Assembly (NCBI RefSeq): GCF_002918555.1
Contig: NZ_PQMB01000004.1
Location: 362,542 to 426,541 of the forward strand
Length of the DNA: 64,000 bases
Reading direction: 5' to 3'
Source of the DNA: Citrobacter amalonaticus
GTDB lineage: Bacteria; Pseudomonadota; Gammaproteobacteria; Enterobacterales; Enterobacteriaceae
In this document: positions 43,190 through 53,065 of the stretch, one piece after another
Numbering within the stretch: the first letter of the stretch is position 1
Layout: each line of letters opens with the position of its first letter
Position numbers and translations under genes: made by a program
The notes under the pieces: generated by a model
Database searches by the model: none
What the model saw: only the letters and a program-made list of their open reading frames with translations
What the model was told of the DNA's origin: nothing

Positions 43190-44423
43190 TTTTATCATCC
43201 CTATGAGAGTTATTGATTATTATTTCAACACAAGATTTCAGAAGAATTTTCCCCAGATTTACAGGAACAGCATTTCCCACCTGTTTCCCTTGGCTAATGA
43301 TGCCTCCAGAAAAAATGTAATCATCGGGGAATGTTTGAAATCTAGCCGCCTGCCTTACAGTAATTCCATGGTTATCCCACGGATGTAGGAAACGGCCCTT
43401 TGAAGGATTAAAACAACCAGTCGTTATTGTTGGGCCAGGTAATGATAGCCTTATCCGACCATAAACATCTTTATGACCAACATAGCCATTCGAATGACAA
43501 GGCAATCTAAAATCAACATCTTCCCGACTGCCATTAATTGGTGTCAAACTAAATCTTTCAATCATATAATCAGCATGATTCATATGAATATTATTTGGAT
43601 CACTTTTATTTTCTTTAAGCGTATTTCTAAATTTTAATTTGTGTGCGACATCTTGCCCTAAAACAGCAGTAATTTTTTCAATAATAGAAGATGTAGGTTT
43701 TTCAAAGATTTCAGAAGCATTAACCCAATAAGGTTTTTTATCTTTGAAATGAGTTGGGGAAGGTGGCCAATCACCTTCGCTGATAGAAATATCATCTCTG
43801 AGTCCTAAGATAAATACCCGGTTTCTGTTTTGAGGAACTCCATAATCTTTTGCATTCAACTTTAATGGACCCAAGATATTATATCCACTATTAGCGGCAA
43901 GCCTTTTAAAGTTGTTTAAATAATCTTTATGTTTTTCCCAAAGCAAACCTGGCACATTTTCAACAAGAAACATCTTAGGCTGAAAAATTTTAACAAAATC
44001 ATAGTAGCGAATAAGTAATTCATTTCTTGGATCATTAACACCAGCATTTTTTATTCTATGAGATGAAAAACCTTGGCAAGGTGGCCCACCAATGATTAGA
44101 TCCAACTCTTTTTCTTTTAGTTGTAAGCTATCCATTAACTCATCAGGTGAAATAGCCATAATATCTTTGTTTAGTAATTTTATGCTATTTTCTCTTTTTT
44201 GAATTAAATTTTTTCTGTATGTATCACAAGCATCTTTATCAAGTTCTATTGCAGCTAAAATTTCAATACCCAGATCCAGAGCGGCTAACGAAAAGCCTCC
44301 CGCACCTGAAAAAAGATCTATGGCCTTGATTTTATTCAATTTATCCTTCACTCTTATAAGCAATCGTTTTCTTACAACTAATTTTACAGTAAGCGGGCAG
44401 TTATCACAATCCAAAGGTAACAT
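43170..44423 (-). CDS. DNA (cytosine-5) methyltransferase
   Basis: The 417-residue protein shows all main motifs of C5-cytosine methyltransferases in order: motif I DLFSGAGGFSLAALDLG, motif IV GGPPCQGFS with the catalytic cysteine (about residue 116), motif VI FLVENVPG, motif VIII QNRNRVFILGL, motif IX RQAARFQTFPDDY and motif X QVGNAVPVNLG. A short N-terminal extension has a CDNC pair. The target sequence would be set by the region between VIII and IX and cannot be read. The ATG at 44423 is preceded by an in-frame TTG; neither has a strong ribosome binding site. It overlaps the GHKL gene by 20 bases. No restriction endonuclease or Vsr gene is beside it. Confidence 0.92.
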   Translation of the reverse strand: MLPLDCDNCPLTVKLVVRKRLLIRVKDKLNKIKAIDLFSGAGGFSLAALDLGIEILAAIELDKDACDTYRKNLIQKRENSIKLLNKDIMAISPDELMDSLQLKEKELDLIIGGPPCQGFSSHRIKNAGVNDPRNELLIRYYDFVKIFQPKMFLVENVPGLLWEKHKDYLNNFKRLAANSGYNILGPLKLNAKDYGVPQNRNRVFILGLRDDISISEGDWPPSPTHFKDKKPYWVNASEIFEKPTSSIIEKITAVLGQDVAHKLKFRNTLKENKSDPNNIHMNHADYMIERFSLTPINGSREDVDFRLPCHSNGYVGHKDVYGRIRLSLPGPTITTGCFNPSKGRFLHPWDNHGITVRQAARFQTFPDDYIFSGGIISQGKQVGNAVPVNLGKILLKSCVEIIINNSHRDDKNADEIS

Positions 44424-44490
44424 CAAGGCAGTTTCTGGTTTTAAGTCACCCTGTATAGCATAAATACTTAAACTGAATAAATTCGGTTCC

Positions 44491-45102
44491 TCATGCTAAC
44501 TTTATTTCCTTTATTGAAAAATACCTAAATATTGCCTTTTGAGTTAGCTTTTCATTATTTTTCGTACTAAATAAATTTTTTTTGTTCAGATGACGAATGT
44601 ATTCAATATAAATTCTCGAAAGCTGGTGTTGTGTTACCATATTATAAAAGGAAATATATTGCATGATAAAAATAGATTTATTTAAATCAAACAGTTTAAG
44701 ATAATTTATTATCGAAACTAGTAGTGCCTCTTCATTTTTTTGTTTACATAGTTTTTTTATCATTGTTAAAGTAAACACGTCTGATATTAATTCATTGAAA
44801 TGATATTCATCAACACTAAAATAAATTGGCACTTTTATTAAAGACAAACTTGTTTCATCAAACTCCAAATATAAATCATGCACTTTAAATTCTTTTTTTA
44901 TCTTTAATATATCAATTAAAATCTCGTTGTTATTATAAAAATAATTTTTTTTAGTTATGTACGACTCGGAAAGACAAACGCTATCAAGTGAGTTGTAGTA
45001 TAAGTTGTTGTTTGCATCAATATATATTTTAGGAAACGCAAACAACTTTTTATTTCCGCAGCAAATTTCTTCAAGTTTTAAATTGAAATGATGAAAGTCC
45101 AT
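44491..45102 (-). CDS. unknown AT-rich gene upstream of the methyltransferase
   Basis: The ATG at 45102 has GAGGGG at a proper distance and gives 203 residues. The sequence is rich in Lys, Asn, Ile, Leu and Tyr (very low GC), has no signal peptide or membrane segment, and contains paired cysteines early on (EEICCGNKK). I recognise no domain. It lies 68 bases before the methyltransferase on the same strand and may belong to the same transcription unit, so it could be part of that module or a control gene. It is divergent from the acidic protein at 45223. Confidence 0.55.
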   Translation of the reverse strand: MDFHHFNLKLEEICCGNKKLFAFPKIYIDANNNLYYNSLDSVCLSESYITKKNYFYNNNEILIDILKIKKEFKVHDLYLEFDETSLSLIKVPIYFSVDEYHFNELISDVFTLTMIKKLCKQKNEEALLVSIINYLKLFDLNKSIFIMQYISFYNMVTQHQLSRIYIEYIRHLNKKNLFSTKNNEKLTQKAIFRYFSIKEIKLA

Positions 45103-45222
45103 ATATTCCCCTCTTTTAATTACTGATAATGCATATTTTTTGTTTGTCAATATCTATGAATGATGTTAATATTTATTTTTTGATATCAGCATTCTTAAAT
45201 CATAGCCAAGAGAGATCTTAAT

Positions 45223-45804
45223 ATGTCAAATCATAGATTTTACATTGTAAAGATTTGCACCCCGGAGTTTTTAGTATATATCCCTGAATTTTTAAAAATT
45301 GAACTATCGCATAATAATATTTGCCCTTCTAACTTCATTCCTATTTTTGTAGTTATTGATCGAGCCAATAAAATTGATCCTATTGTTTGTGTTACAGAAG
45401 CATATGCATTAAATAAAAAAAAGGAGTTGCAGAAAGCTCACCAAGCTGAAAATCCTTTATTCAAATTTCCTATATTAGAAAAAAAGTTAAAGCTTATTAA
45501 CGAAGAAGAAGGCTGTCGTTTAAGAATTATACTGTTAGGCGAAGAGTGTGAAGAAGAGTTAGAAGAGTTGCCAGAAGAAAAATCAACCATTACAATTTTC
45601 GACATGATATTATATTCGACGTGCTGTTTTTTATTAAAAATTCATAAAGAAATAAATCGCAATAATAGTGTAATATTATATTTAGAAACTAGCATTAACT
45701 ATCTTAAAGATAAGTTTGACAAAATCGCTTCAGACAAAGATGAAATTTCAAACTCACTCAACCCTTTGGATAAAATATCAAATAGTAATAAACCAAACAT
45801 ATAA
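45223..45804 (+). CDS. unknown protein with acidic stretch
   Basis: The 193-residue protein has AGAGAG before its ATG. The N-terminal part is beta-type (RFYIVKICTPEFLVYIPEFL, IPIFVVIDRANKIDPIVCV). The centre has a very acidic run (GEECEEELEELPEEKS) followed by a hydrophobic helix (IFDMILYSTCCFLLKIHKE) and a charged tail. I do not recognise a family. It is divergent from the unknown gene at 44491-45102 and ends before a strong stem-loop. The acidic stretch could mimic nucleic acid or serve as an anti-restriction feature; nothing else supports that. Confidence 0.5.
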   Translation: MSNHRFYIVKICTPEFLVYIPEFLKIELSHNNICPSNFIPIFVVIDRANKIDPIVCVTEAYALNKKKELQKAHQAENPLFKFPILEKKLKLINEEEGCRLRIILLGEECEEELEELPEEKSTITIFDMILYSTCCFLLKIHKEINRNNSVILYLETSINYLKDKFDKIASDKDEISNSLNPLDKISNSNKPNI

Positions 45805-45824
45805 TAAACACTACACCTCCTAAG

Positions 45825-45872
45825 CAAGGGCTAACTCATCGAAGCTCCGCTTCTCTGAGTTCCCTTGTTTTT
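45825..45872 (+). terminator. three-part stem-loop with T-run; terminator and possible oriT element
   Basis: CAAGGG, AACTC and GAAGC (45825-45845) pair with GCTTC, GAGTT and CCCTTG (45849-45867) in one extended hairpin, followed by five T. It ends the transcript of the gene at 45223. Since it lies directly upstream of mobC and the relaxase gene, it may also be part of the transfer origin. Confidence 0.65.
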
Positions 45873-46007
45873 CGCCCTTCGGTTGAAAAAGAAAGTCAAA
45901 GTCGAACCTACCTCATTGACATGAATTGCATTTCCACTATAAATATATAATGTGTTGCAAAGGAATTGCTCACTTTAAAGCGAATACACATATGAAAAGG
46001 AGTTTAT

Positions 46008-46391
46008 ATGAGTAAAATAATAACATTGTCGTATACAAATAAATTTAAGCCAATTAGCGATAATAAATCTCAATCATTGCGAATACACTGTGTCAGTGTA
46101 CGATTAAATAAAGAAGAGTTAGAGCTTCTTAATGCAAGCCGTGGTGATAAACGCAAAGGTGAATGGCTTCGCATGGCATCACTTCAAAAGCTTCCTCCTG
46201 CCATTCCTGCAATCAACTTAGAAGTTTGGCAATCATTGTCAGATATATCTCAAAAGCTAAATCGTCTAATAATCCACCTTGATACTAAAAGCAGTAATAG
46301 TGAATTGACGAAAACAGAGATCTTCGCTGTTAAAAAGCAGATTAAAGAGCTTCGCTCATGTCTTACAGCTTCTGATCCGTCCGTAAGGTAG
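46008..46391 (+). CDS. MobC-like relaxosome accessory protein
   Basis: The 127-residue protein has AAAAGGAG before its ATG. The pattern VSVRLNKEELELLNASRGDK is a ribbon-helix-helix DNA-binding start as in MobC/MbeB-type mobilisation proteins, followed by GEWLRMASL and a helical region (LSDISQKLNRLIIHLDTKSS, EIFAVKKQIKELRSCL). It would bind the transfer origin and help the relaxase to nick. The relaxase gene starts nine bases downstream, forming a mobilisation operon. The likely oriT is the 200-base region upstream. No type IV secretion genes accompany it, so the island could be mobilised only by a helper. Confidence 0.75.
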   Translation: MSKIITLSYTNKFKPISDNKSQSLRIHCVSVRLNKEELELLNASRGDKRKGEWLRMASLQKLPPAIPAINLEVWQSLSDISQKLNRLIIHLDTKSSNSELTKTEIFAVKKQIKELRSCLTASDPSVR

Positions 46392-46400
46392 TTTTTTCGC

Positions 46401-47663
<1,263 letters not shown>

Positions 47664-47886
47664 ACAGTCAATTACAAATACTTTTCGTAACCGCACTCTA
47701 TCTGTAGTAACAAATTTGCGTTTAGTCAAGAAAATATTGATCGTTATTACAGATCGATAATCTAGTTGTGATAACCAAAACCTATCAAGAGCTAATCATC
47801 GATCGGTACAAGCAATTTTACTAAAGAGAGTCGGTCATCGAGAATCTCTGTAAACGCACCATTTAATCTGCAACCTTGAGGTTGAT

Positions 47887-48165
47887 ATGAAAAACGAAAC
47901 AATAAAGTGCCCGTTCTGCTTCAAAGAGAGCCAGTTTGGAGTTAGCGTCTGCACTGGCTGTCATTCAACCATCAAATATGGAGCCGTTTCATCTTGGTTA
48001 GCTTTACTAATAGGAATTGTGCTGTTGGCGATAGCTTTCTTCATATTCGCTGTCAGTCAAAGTTTTATATTTGCTGTCGTTATCTATTTTGCATCAGCAA
48101 TTTCTTTAAGATTCTATTTACGTAAGAAATTTGCACACAGAGCCGTTTTCACACATAAAAGCTAA
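47887..48165 (+). CDS. zinc-ribbon protein with two membrane segments
   Basis: GAGGTTGATATG gives a clear start. The 92-residue protein has two CxxC pairs (CPFCFKE and CTGCHS) forming a zinc ribbon, then two hydrophobic segments (WLALLIGIVLLAIAFFIFAV and FIFAVVIYFASAISLRFY) and a basic tail. The domain order is similar to that of the fimbrial protein at 23835-24119, though the proteins are not alike. Such genes are common cargo near mobilisation genes and have no defined function. It is followed by two lipoprotein genes on the same strand. Confidence 0.6.
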   Translation: MKNETIKCPFCFKESQFGVSVCTGCHSTIKYGAVSSWLALLIGIVLLAIAFFIFAVSQSFIFAVVIYFASAISLRFYLRKKFAHRAVFTHKS

Positions 48166-48194
48166 CCCTAATCAAATATAATAAGGAAGATAAA

Positions 48195-48581
48195 ATGAAT
48201 AAATTTATTGTAACCTCCTTTTTCATTGCAATATTTTTAATTTCTGGCTGTTCAACATCAGGGAACCAGAACCTTAAAAACGAAACACCGCAAAGCCTCC
48301 AGTCAAAGATCATTAAAAACAAAACAACTAAGTCGGAATTACTCACTAAGTTAGGTGAGCCTGATACAAGAACCACACTCGATGACGGAAATGAGCAGTG
48401 GAAATATTTCATGTCTAACAATCAGTTCCGTGCAACGACTTTTATCCCTGTTGTCGGATTGCTAACTGGCGGTTCTCAGACTCAGTCTAAAACGCTTGAA
48501 ATCGACTTCAAGGGAGAGACCGTAAGTAGATGGGCTTTCTCCTCTGACAACAACAACACCAAAACTGGCATTCTTAATTAA
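48195..48581 (+). CDS. SmpA/OmlA-like lipoprotein
   Basis: AAGGAAG precedes the ATG. The 128-residue protein has a lipoprotein signal with lipobox LISGCS (Cys19) and a small domain with TTKSELLTKLGEPDTRTTLD, then NEQWKYFMSN and KTLEIDFKGETVSRW, the pattern of SmpA/OmlA (BamE)-like proteins. It should sit at the outer or inner membrane on the periplasmic side. Relatives are frequent on mobile elements, without clear function. It lies between the zinc-ribbon gene and another lipoprotein gene and probably forms one operon with them. Confidence 0.72.
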   Translation: MNKFIVTSFFIAIFLISGCSTSGNQNLKNETPQSLQSKIIKNKTTKSELLTKLGEPDTRTTLDDGNEQWKYFMSNNQFRATTFIPVVGLLTGGSQTQSKTLEIDFKGETVSRWAFSSDNNNTKTGILN

Positions 48582-48599
48582 TTATTTCTGGATAATAAA

Positions 48600-48914
48600 A
48601 TGAAAATATACTCAATCCTTACAGTTATCCTTACTACATGTCTTCTAACTGCATGTAACAGTGAACCATCGCAAGACGATATATACAATGCTTTCAAAAT
48701 TGTTGTAGAAAGATCAAATGCAAGTATGAAAGCTCTGAACTCAAGTATTCCCGAAAAAGATCTTTTAAGAATCGATTATGTGAAGAAAGTTAACTGCACA
48801 GAAGAAGCAAACAATGTTTATAACTGCATTGTCGATGCCTCTATTAGCAATATGAAACAGACAAAGCCTGTAAAGCTTGTGAAAGCTGATGGTAACTGGA
48901 AAGAAGTTCAGTAG
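48600..48914 (+). CDS. small lipoprotein, unknown
   Basis: The 104-residue protein has a lipoprotein signal with LLTACN (Cys19) and a mature part of about 85 residues with one cysteine pair (VNCTEEANNVYNCIVDAS). A disulfide-stabilised periplasmic domain is likely. It starts 18 bases after the SmpA-like gene and ends before an intrinsic terminator, so it closes this operon. I do not recognise the family. Confidence 0.62.
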   Translation: MKIYSILTVILTTCLLTACNSEPSQDDIYNAFKIVVERSNASMKALNSSIPEKDLLRIDYVKKVNCTEEANNVYNCIVDASISNMKQTKPVKLVKADGNWKEVQ

Positions 48915-48939
48915 TAGCCTATATCAAGAAGTCTCTTTT

Positions 48940-48961
48940 AGCCCCCGCATTGGGGCTTTTT
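48940..48961 (+). terminator. intrinsic terminator after lipoprotein operon
   Basis: AGCCCC (48940-48945) pairs with GGGGCT (48952-48957), followed by a T-run. It lies between convergent genes. Confidence 0.8.
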
Positions 48962-48966
48962 ATTGC

Positions 48967-49392
48967 CTATAATCTGACGGCTCTTACGCGAACTTCATGG
49001 GTTAACTCTTTCTCGATTACTTTCATTTCATATTGTGCTCTGACAGTAGTATAGATTTCTTCGGCTTTTTCTTGATTGTTATCAATATAATTAACGAGAG
49101 AATTTAGCTCCCTAAGAACCCCTTCTTTGTTATTTAATCGTTGTAGTAGACTGCTTGTCAGACTTTTGTATACCGAACTGAACATGGTCATCACATTGTC
49201 TATATTGCGATCTGATTTGGAATAAATTCTTTTAGGATAGAAATACTTTAAATGATAGCCCACAAAAATTAGGTAAAGTTGATATGAGAAACTTTTATCT
49301 CCGGGATGGTATCTTTTTGAGATATACTTATCGACAATAATGATAAGTTGCTCTTCCAGAGTAAACTCTGAATTGATGATGTTTTTGTCCAT
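48967..49392 (-). CDS. unknown protein downstream of recombinase genes
   Basis: The ATG at 49392 has AAGG nine bases upstream; an ATG three codons earlier has none. The 141-residue protein is helical, with FTLEEQLIIIVDKYISKRYH, an aromatic-rich middle (FSYQLYLIFVGYHLKYFY) and a charged C-terminal half. No signal peptide or known domain is seen. It is on the same strand as the recombinase set, about 100 bases behind ginD. It may be the first cargo gene or a fifth member of that module. Confidence 0.5.
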   Translation of the reverse strand: MDKNIINSEFTLEEQLIIIVDKYISKRYHPGDKSFSYQLYLIFVGYHLKYFYPKRIYSKSDRNIDNVMTMFSSVYKSLTSSLLQRLNNKEGVLRELNSLVNYIDNNQEKAEEIYTTVRAQYEMKVIEKELTHEVRVRAVRL

Positions 49393-49488
49393 AAAATGCA
49401 TCCTTGCATAATTGAAATAGTCTTCCTGACCATATGTTTATATTTATCGCATTTATTTAACTTGTCAATAGGTGCAACCTATCAATTG

Positions 49489-49875
49489 CTATTTTTTATT
49501 AAATGGTCTATTCAATTGTTCCATAGTGAGACCATGTCTATAAGCATTATACTGCCAATAACTAAATTGCTCTTTGTATCTATTGTTCTGTTTTTTTAAC
49601 ATTTCATTTTCGGCTTTTAGATTTAATATTTGTTGTGCCGCAATCGTTAAATTAGCTGGTTTTTTAAGGCCTGATTTTTTCAAATTGGACAAATTTTTCT
49701 TTGTTTTATATGCTTCAACAACTTCGTTATGAGCACTTAAAGATTGCCTTGTAATGGTTCTGTTTAGATTTTTATATACTGATTCACATAAATCATCCCA
49801 TGTTATTTTGCCGTCCCAAGCCAGTATAATATTTGTAATTGTTTTTATTTCACTCCTGTTTAAATGTTTTGCCAT
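49489..49875 (-). CDS. small partner protein of recombinase trio, GinD-like
   Basis: The ATG at 49875 has AGGAG six bases upstream; a frame start at 49893 overlaps the ginC-like gene by ATGA. The 128-residue protein has an N-terminal helix-turn-helix-like part (NRSEIKTITNIILAWDG, ITWDDLCESVYKNLNRTITR, QSLSAHNEVVEAY) and a C-terminal coiled coil (LNLKAENEMLKKQNNRYKEQ). A small DNA-binding protein follows three tyrosine recombinases in the GInt islands (ginABCD), where it is required for recombination; TnpC of Tn554 has a comparable place. The assignment rests on gene order and build. Confidence 0.65.
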   Translation of the reverse strand: MAKHLNRSEIKTITNIILAWDGKITWDDLCESVYKNLNRTITRQSLSAHNEVVEAYKTKKNLSNLKKSGLKKPANLTIAAQQILNLKAENEMLKKQNNRYKEQFSYWQYNAYRHGLTMEQLNRPFNKK

Positions 49876-49889
49876 ATGTATCTCCTGTT

Positions 49890-51764
49890 TCAATTATTCA
49901 ATAGTTTATTAATTCTTTCCAAATTTTTCTCATGGTGTTGCAGCCATTTGTCTGCACCATAATCACCATTTTCATAAGCGGTCTGCGTTATACTCTTCAG
50001 TTTTGTTACTTTTTCTCGGATATATTCAAGTCTAATTCTATCTATTGATTTCATTTCCAGTGTTTCATTATCATATTCTATAAATTCATCGATTTTATTA
50101 CAAGGACGAAATAAATAGTTATGCACACAGTAGCCAAATTCTGTTAAGTGAATTGCTCCTTCATTCAGGTTATCAAAATCAACTGTCATTTCATTTGTGG
50201 GTATTGATTCCCTTTGACAATAATTTTTCATGCTCAATTTAATAGCTTTTATTTTATCTAACATATCTTCTTCTGACACATGGTTATAAACTCTGTTCTG
50301 ATTCGCATTGATACGACAAGACCATTTAGCTATATCCAGTTCAGACATTTCACCATAATGAGCTATTGTGTTTAAAAGATGCCGTGGCTGGTGTGAGCGA
50401 ATAAGTAGTGGTTTACCTTCATCATCATAATACCCATATCGGGAAAATATATTTTTATAATTCATCTCATAGCTTTTTTTACTTTGTATATCACTGAAAA
50501 AGAAACTTTTAGTAGGTTTATAAAATGTGAAAATTGAAGTCATTCTTGATAAAGAAAATTGATCCGTATTGAGCAAGCATAAAGCATTACTAAATTTTAT
50601 GGATTTTTCTTTATCATACCATGGAAAGTCTCTGCTAAAATTAGAACTAATAATTTCCCACAAATCACTCAATGAATAGTTGTAATCATTGTGGTTTAAG
50701 AAACTTCTCCCACCATCCAAACTCGTTCTTTTAATTTTTAAAACACATGATTTATGATCAAATAAATGATACCCCAGTGCATGGCAAACTTGTACAACGG
50801 TCAATTTAGCTTTTTCATCAACTGTTGGGCAAAGCTCATGTCGGTAAAATTTATCCGGGTACTTTTCGCACCACTGAGCAAGTGCTCTTGCATGTTGTGA
50901 TAAGGAAAGTAATCTTCTAATCGCTTTCTTTGCAACTGGTATCATAACCCGTGGAATCCATTTGATATTAGGGCCATACCCTTTTACCGAATAAAATCTC
51001 AATCCATATCTTTCGATACCCTTTCCATCTATTTGTGTAATCTCACAATCAGCAGGTAAGGCTAAAATTTCAGAAATTCTGCTCGGACAACAAAGCAGAA
51101 GTGCAAATACTGAACTGGTGAACTTATCCCTTGGACTCAGTAACTCATCATTTTGAGAAAAAATATCAGCAATAGCGAGCAATGCCTCTTCATCTGGTAA
51201 CTTATCGCTTCGGTGATAATCCTCGATCTCAGGAAGATAATTGTTTTTGACTTTCTGTTTTACATGGTTTTTCCATGAGATATATCCTGACTTTACAAGA
51301 TTATGTTCACACAGAAACTTTGATATTTTTTCAAGCTGTATTCCACATTTAGCCAAAACGTTACCTTCAAAATATTTACTCCCGATCTGCATTGCCTCAT
51401 CGAAAACAACGGCTGTAACATTATAAATGAGACCAGTGTTCTGAACCTGCAAAAGGGCCTGTTCGAGACATCGCAAGGCCATCATAATAACCCCATAATT
51501 TTTCAATGGTTTCAATGAGTGTTGATATCTGATATGTGCTTTTGCAAAATCGAGAAAATCTTCATGCATGGCATCTTTGTAGTTAAATACTTTATTTCCA
51601 ACCCCAATCTTTCTAAAAGTTACGTACCCTTTCCAAACATATTGTTCCCAATCCTGAGTTTGGGTTAGTCCGGGCAGTTGATAGCGACAAAATTTTATGA
51701 ACTCATTATAATTTTCTTCTACAAGAATATGTTTTTTTGATTTGAACAAAATAATATTATTCAT
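49890..51764 (-). CDS. tyrosine recombinase, third of trio (GinC-like)
   Basis: GAGGTGA precedes the ATG. The 624-residue protein has a long N-terminal DNA-binding part and a C-terminal tyrosine recombinase domain: first arginine in LLLCCPSRISEILALPADCE, the box II region SHQPRHLLNTIAHYG, and the probable nucleophile tyrosine in NQNRVYNHVSEEDM. A cysteine-rich spot near the end (FGYCVHNYLFRPCNK) may bind zinc. The start overlaps the end of the preceding recombinase gene by ATGA, and its stop overlaps the start region of the small gene. The trio acts together in integration and excision in GInt and Tn554-like systems. Confidence 0.8.
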   Translation of the reverse strand: MNNIILFKSKKHILVEENYNEFIKFCRYQLPGLTQTQDWEQYVWKGYVTFRKIGVGNKVFNYKDAMHEDFLDFAKAHIRYQHSLKPLKNYGVIMMALRCLEQALLQVQNTGLIYNVTAVVFDEAMQIGSKYFEGNVLAKCGIQLEKISKFLCEHNLVKSGYISWKNHVKQKVKNNYLPEIEDYHRSDKLPDEEALLAIADIFSQNDELLSPRDKFTSSVFALLLCCPSRISEILALPADCEITQIDGKGIERYGLRFYSVKGYGPNIKWIPRVMIPVAKKAIRRLLSLSQHARALAQWCEKYPDKFYRHELCPTVDEKAKLTVVQVCHALGYHLFDHKSCVLKIKRTSLDGGRSFLNHNDYNYSLSDLWEIISSNFSRDFPWYDKEKSIKFSNALCLLNTDQFSLSRMTSIFTFYKPTKSFFFSDIQSKKSYEMNYKNIFSRYGYYDDEGKPLLIRSHQPRHLLNTIAHYGEMSELDIAKWSCRINANQNRVYNHVSEEDMLDKIKAIKLSMKNYCQRESIPTNEMTVDFDNLNEGAIHLTEFGYCVHNYLFRPCNKIDEFIEYDNETLEMKSIDRIRLEYIREKVTKLKSITQTAYENGDYGADKWLQHHEKNLERINKLLNN

Positions 51765-53065
51765 AGTTGATTCACCTCACTGCGATCAATCGGAATAAAA
51801 AATATACATTGATTGCAAGGAAATCCTGAATTCTGACTCTGGCATCTACTTGAAGAAAAAAATTTGAAATGACTACTCTTTTTCGATTTGATTCCGTTCA
51901 TAAAAATATCAGCGACAAATGACAATTGTTCTGAAACAGCGGAATCAATCCTCTCAACACTGTCAGCATGATTTTTAATATAAATCCCCGCACTTGAAGT
52001 AGAGGAATGATCCAATAATTCAGCTATAGTATTAACATTATGCCCATCCTTAGCCAGCATGGTTGCTATTGTATAACGAAGCCTACGAGGAGTAACATTT
52101 AGTATCGAACCGGTACGGTTGGATATTATATCCCCATTATTAACAATACTCTTCAATGCTACATTAGCAATTGTAGGCTTCGCATAAAATTTATTATTCT
52201 CCAGAAGAATTGAACCTGTTATGGATAAATCTGAGAGTTTTTCCTCATTTAAGAAAATAGGAACTTCTCGTTTAGAATAATCATCAAGAGTTTTTCCAAG
52301 AGCTTGCTCAACAAGTTTCACTGATTGATTAGCTTGCAATTGAACAATTGATGCAACCTCTGATATTATTGCAAGTTCTCGATATCGTAGTTCTTTACCC
52401 CGTTGTTTAACTCGTGGCACTGAAATTACATATTCTACTTTTCCATTATCTAAGTTATTTTGAAGAAGGTCTTTATATTTCAACATAACTAACTGCTGAG
52501 GTCTTCTACCTGTAAGGCTGATCAATAGTGATATTGCATAATCTGGCAGTGACAGTTCACCTTTTCTATATGCATGATTCATAGCCTTAATCAAAGAAGC
52601 ATGTTCTTCTTTAGTTAGTGGTCCCTCTGTTGGATCATCTTGAAGCACAGACTGACCAGATTTTTTTATTTTTAGGTCCAAATGCTTTAACAGTTCTACC
52701 GCACTTTCATCTATTCCAGGATATCCTAACTCAAACCATTTAATCAAAAATGGTCGTAAAACACGAAATGATGCTGGGGATTTTGATAATTCTTTATTTT
52801 GATATTCAATTAGAACCTTATCATCAATATGAGTAGGAGATAATTTACGGATAAGACCCTCCATATTTCTAACAATATTTTTCACATACAAATAGCTGTT
52901 GCTATTAAAATAATACTGTACTGTATTTACAAATCCACAAACCAAATTTTCGTTCATAGCATATATTAAGTTTGTAAGATTGATTCCATTATTTTCAAGC
53001 GAACTGACGATTTTATGTTCATGCAAAGACATTTTATCCGAGTTATATTTAATTAAATTATTCAT
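51761..53065 (-). CDS. tyrosine recombinase, second of trio (GinB-like)
   Basis: The ATG at 53065 has GGAGAAG at seven bases and overlaps the upstream gene by eight bases; an open frame up to 53125 has no ribosome site. The 434-residue protein has the recombinase core with LISLTGRRPQQLVMLKYKDL (first arginine), TPRRLRYTIATMLAKDGHN (box II, with Tyr in place of the usual His after the second arginine) and LLDHSSTSSAGIYIKNHADS (His and nucleophile Tyr). A C-terminal cysteine group (SRCQSQNSGFPCNQC) may bind zinc. Overlaps on both sides show a tightly coupled four-gene unit. Confidence 0.8.
   Translation of the reverse strand: MNNLIKYNSDKMSLHEHKIVSSLENNGINLTNLIYAMNENLVCGFVNTVQYYFNSNSYLYVKNIVRNMEGLIRKLSPTHIDDKVLIEYQNKELSKSPASFRVLRPFLIKWFELGYPGIDESAVELLKHLDLKIKKSGQSVLQDDPTEGPLTKEEHASLIKAMNHAYRKGELSLPDYAISLLISLTGRRPQQLVMLKYKDLLQNNLDNGKVEYVISVPRVKQRGKELRYRELAIISEVASIVQLQANQSVKLVEQALGKTLDDYSKREVPIFLNEEKLSDLSITGSILLENNKFYAKPTIANVALKSIVNNGDIISNRTGSILNVTPRRLRYTIATMLAKDGHNVNTIAELLDHSSTSSAGIYIKNHADSVERIDSAVSEQLSFVADIFMNGIKSKKSSHFKFFSSSRCQSQNSGFPCNQCIFFIPIDRSEVNQL

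Noticed and set aside
38458-44423. Module as a BREX, DISARM or classical type II restriction-modification system
   Set aside because: No PglZ, BrxC, DrmA/B helicase, phospholipase D or restriction endonuclease gene is present; only the methyltransferase is shared with these types.
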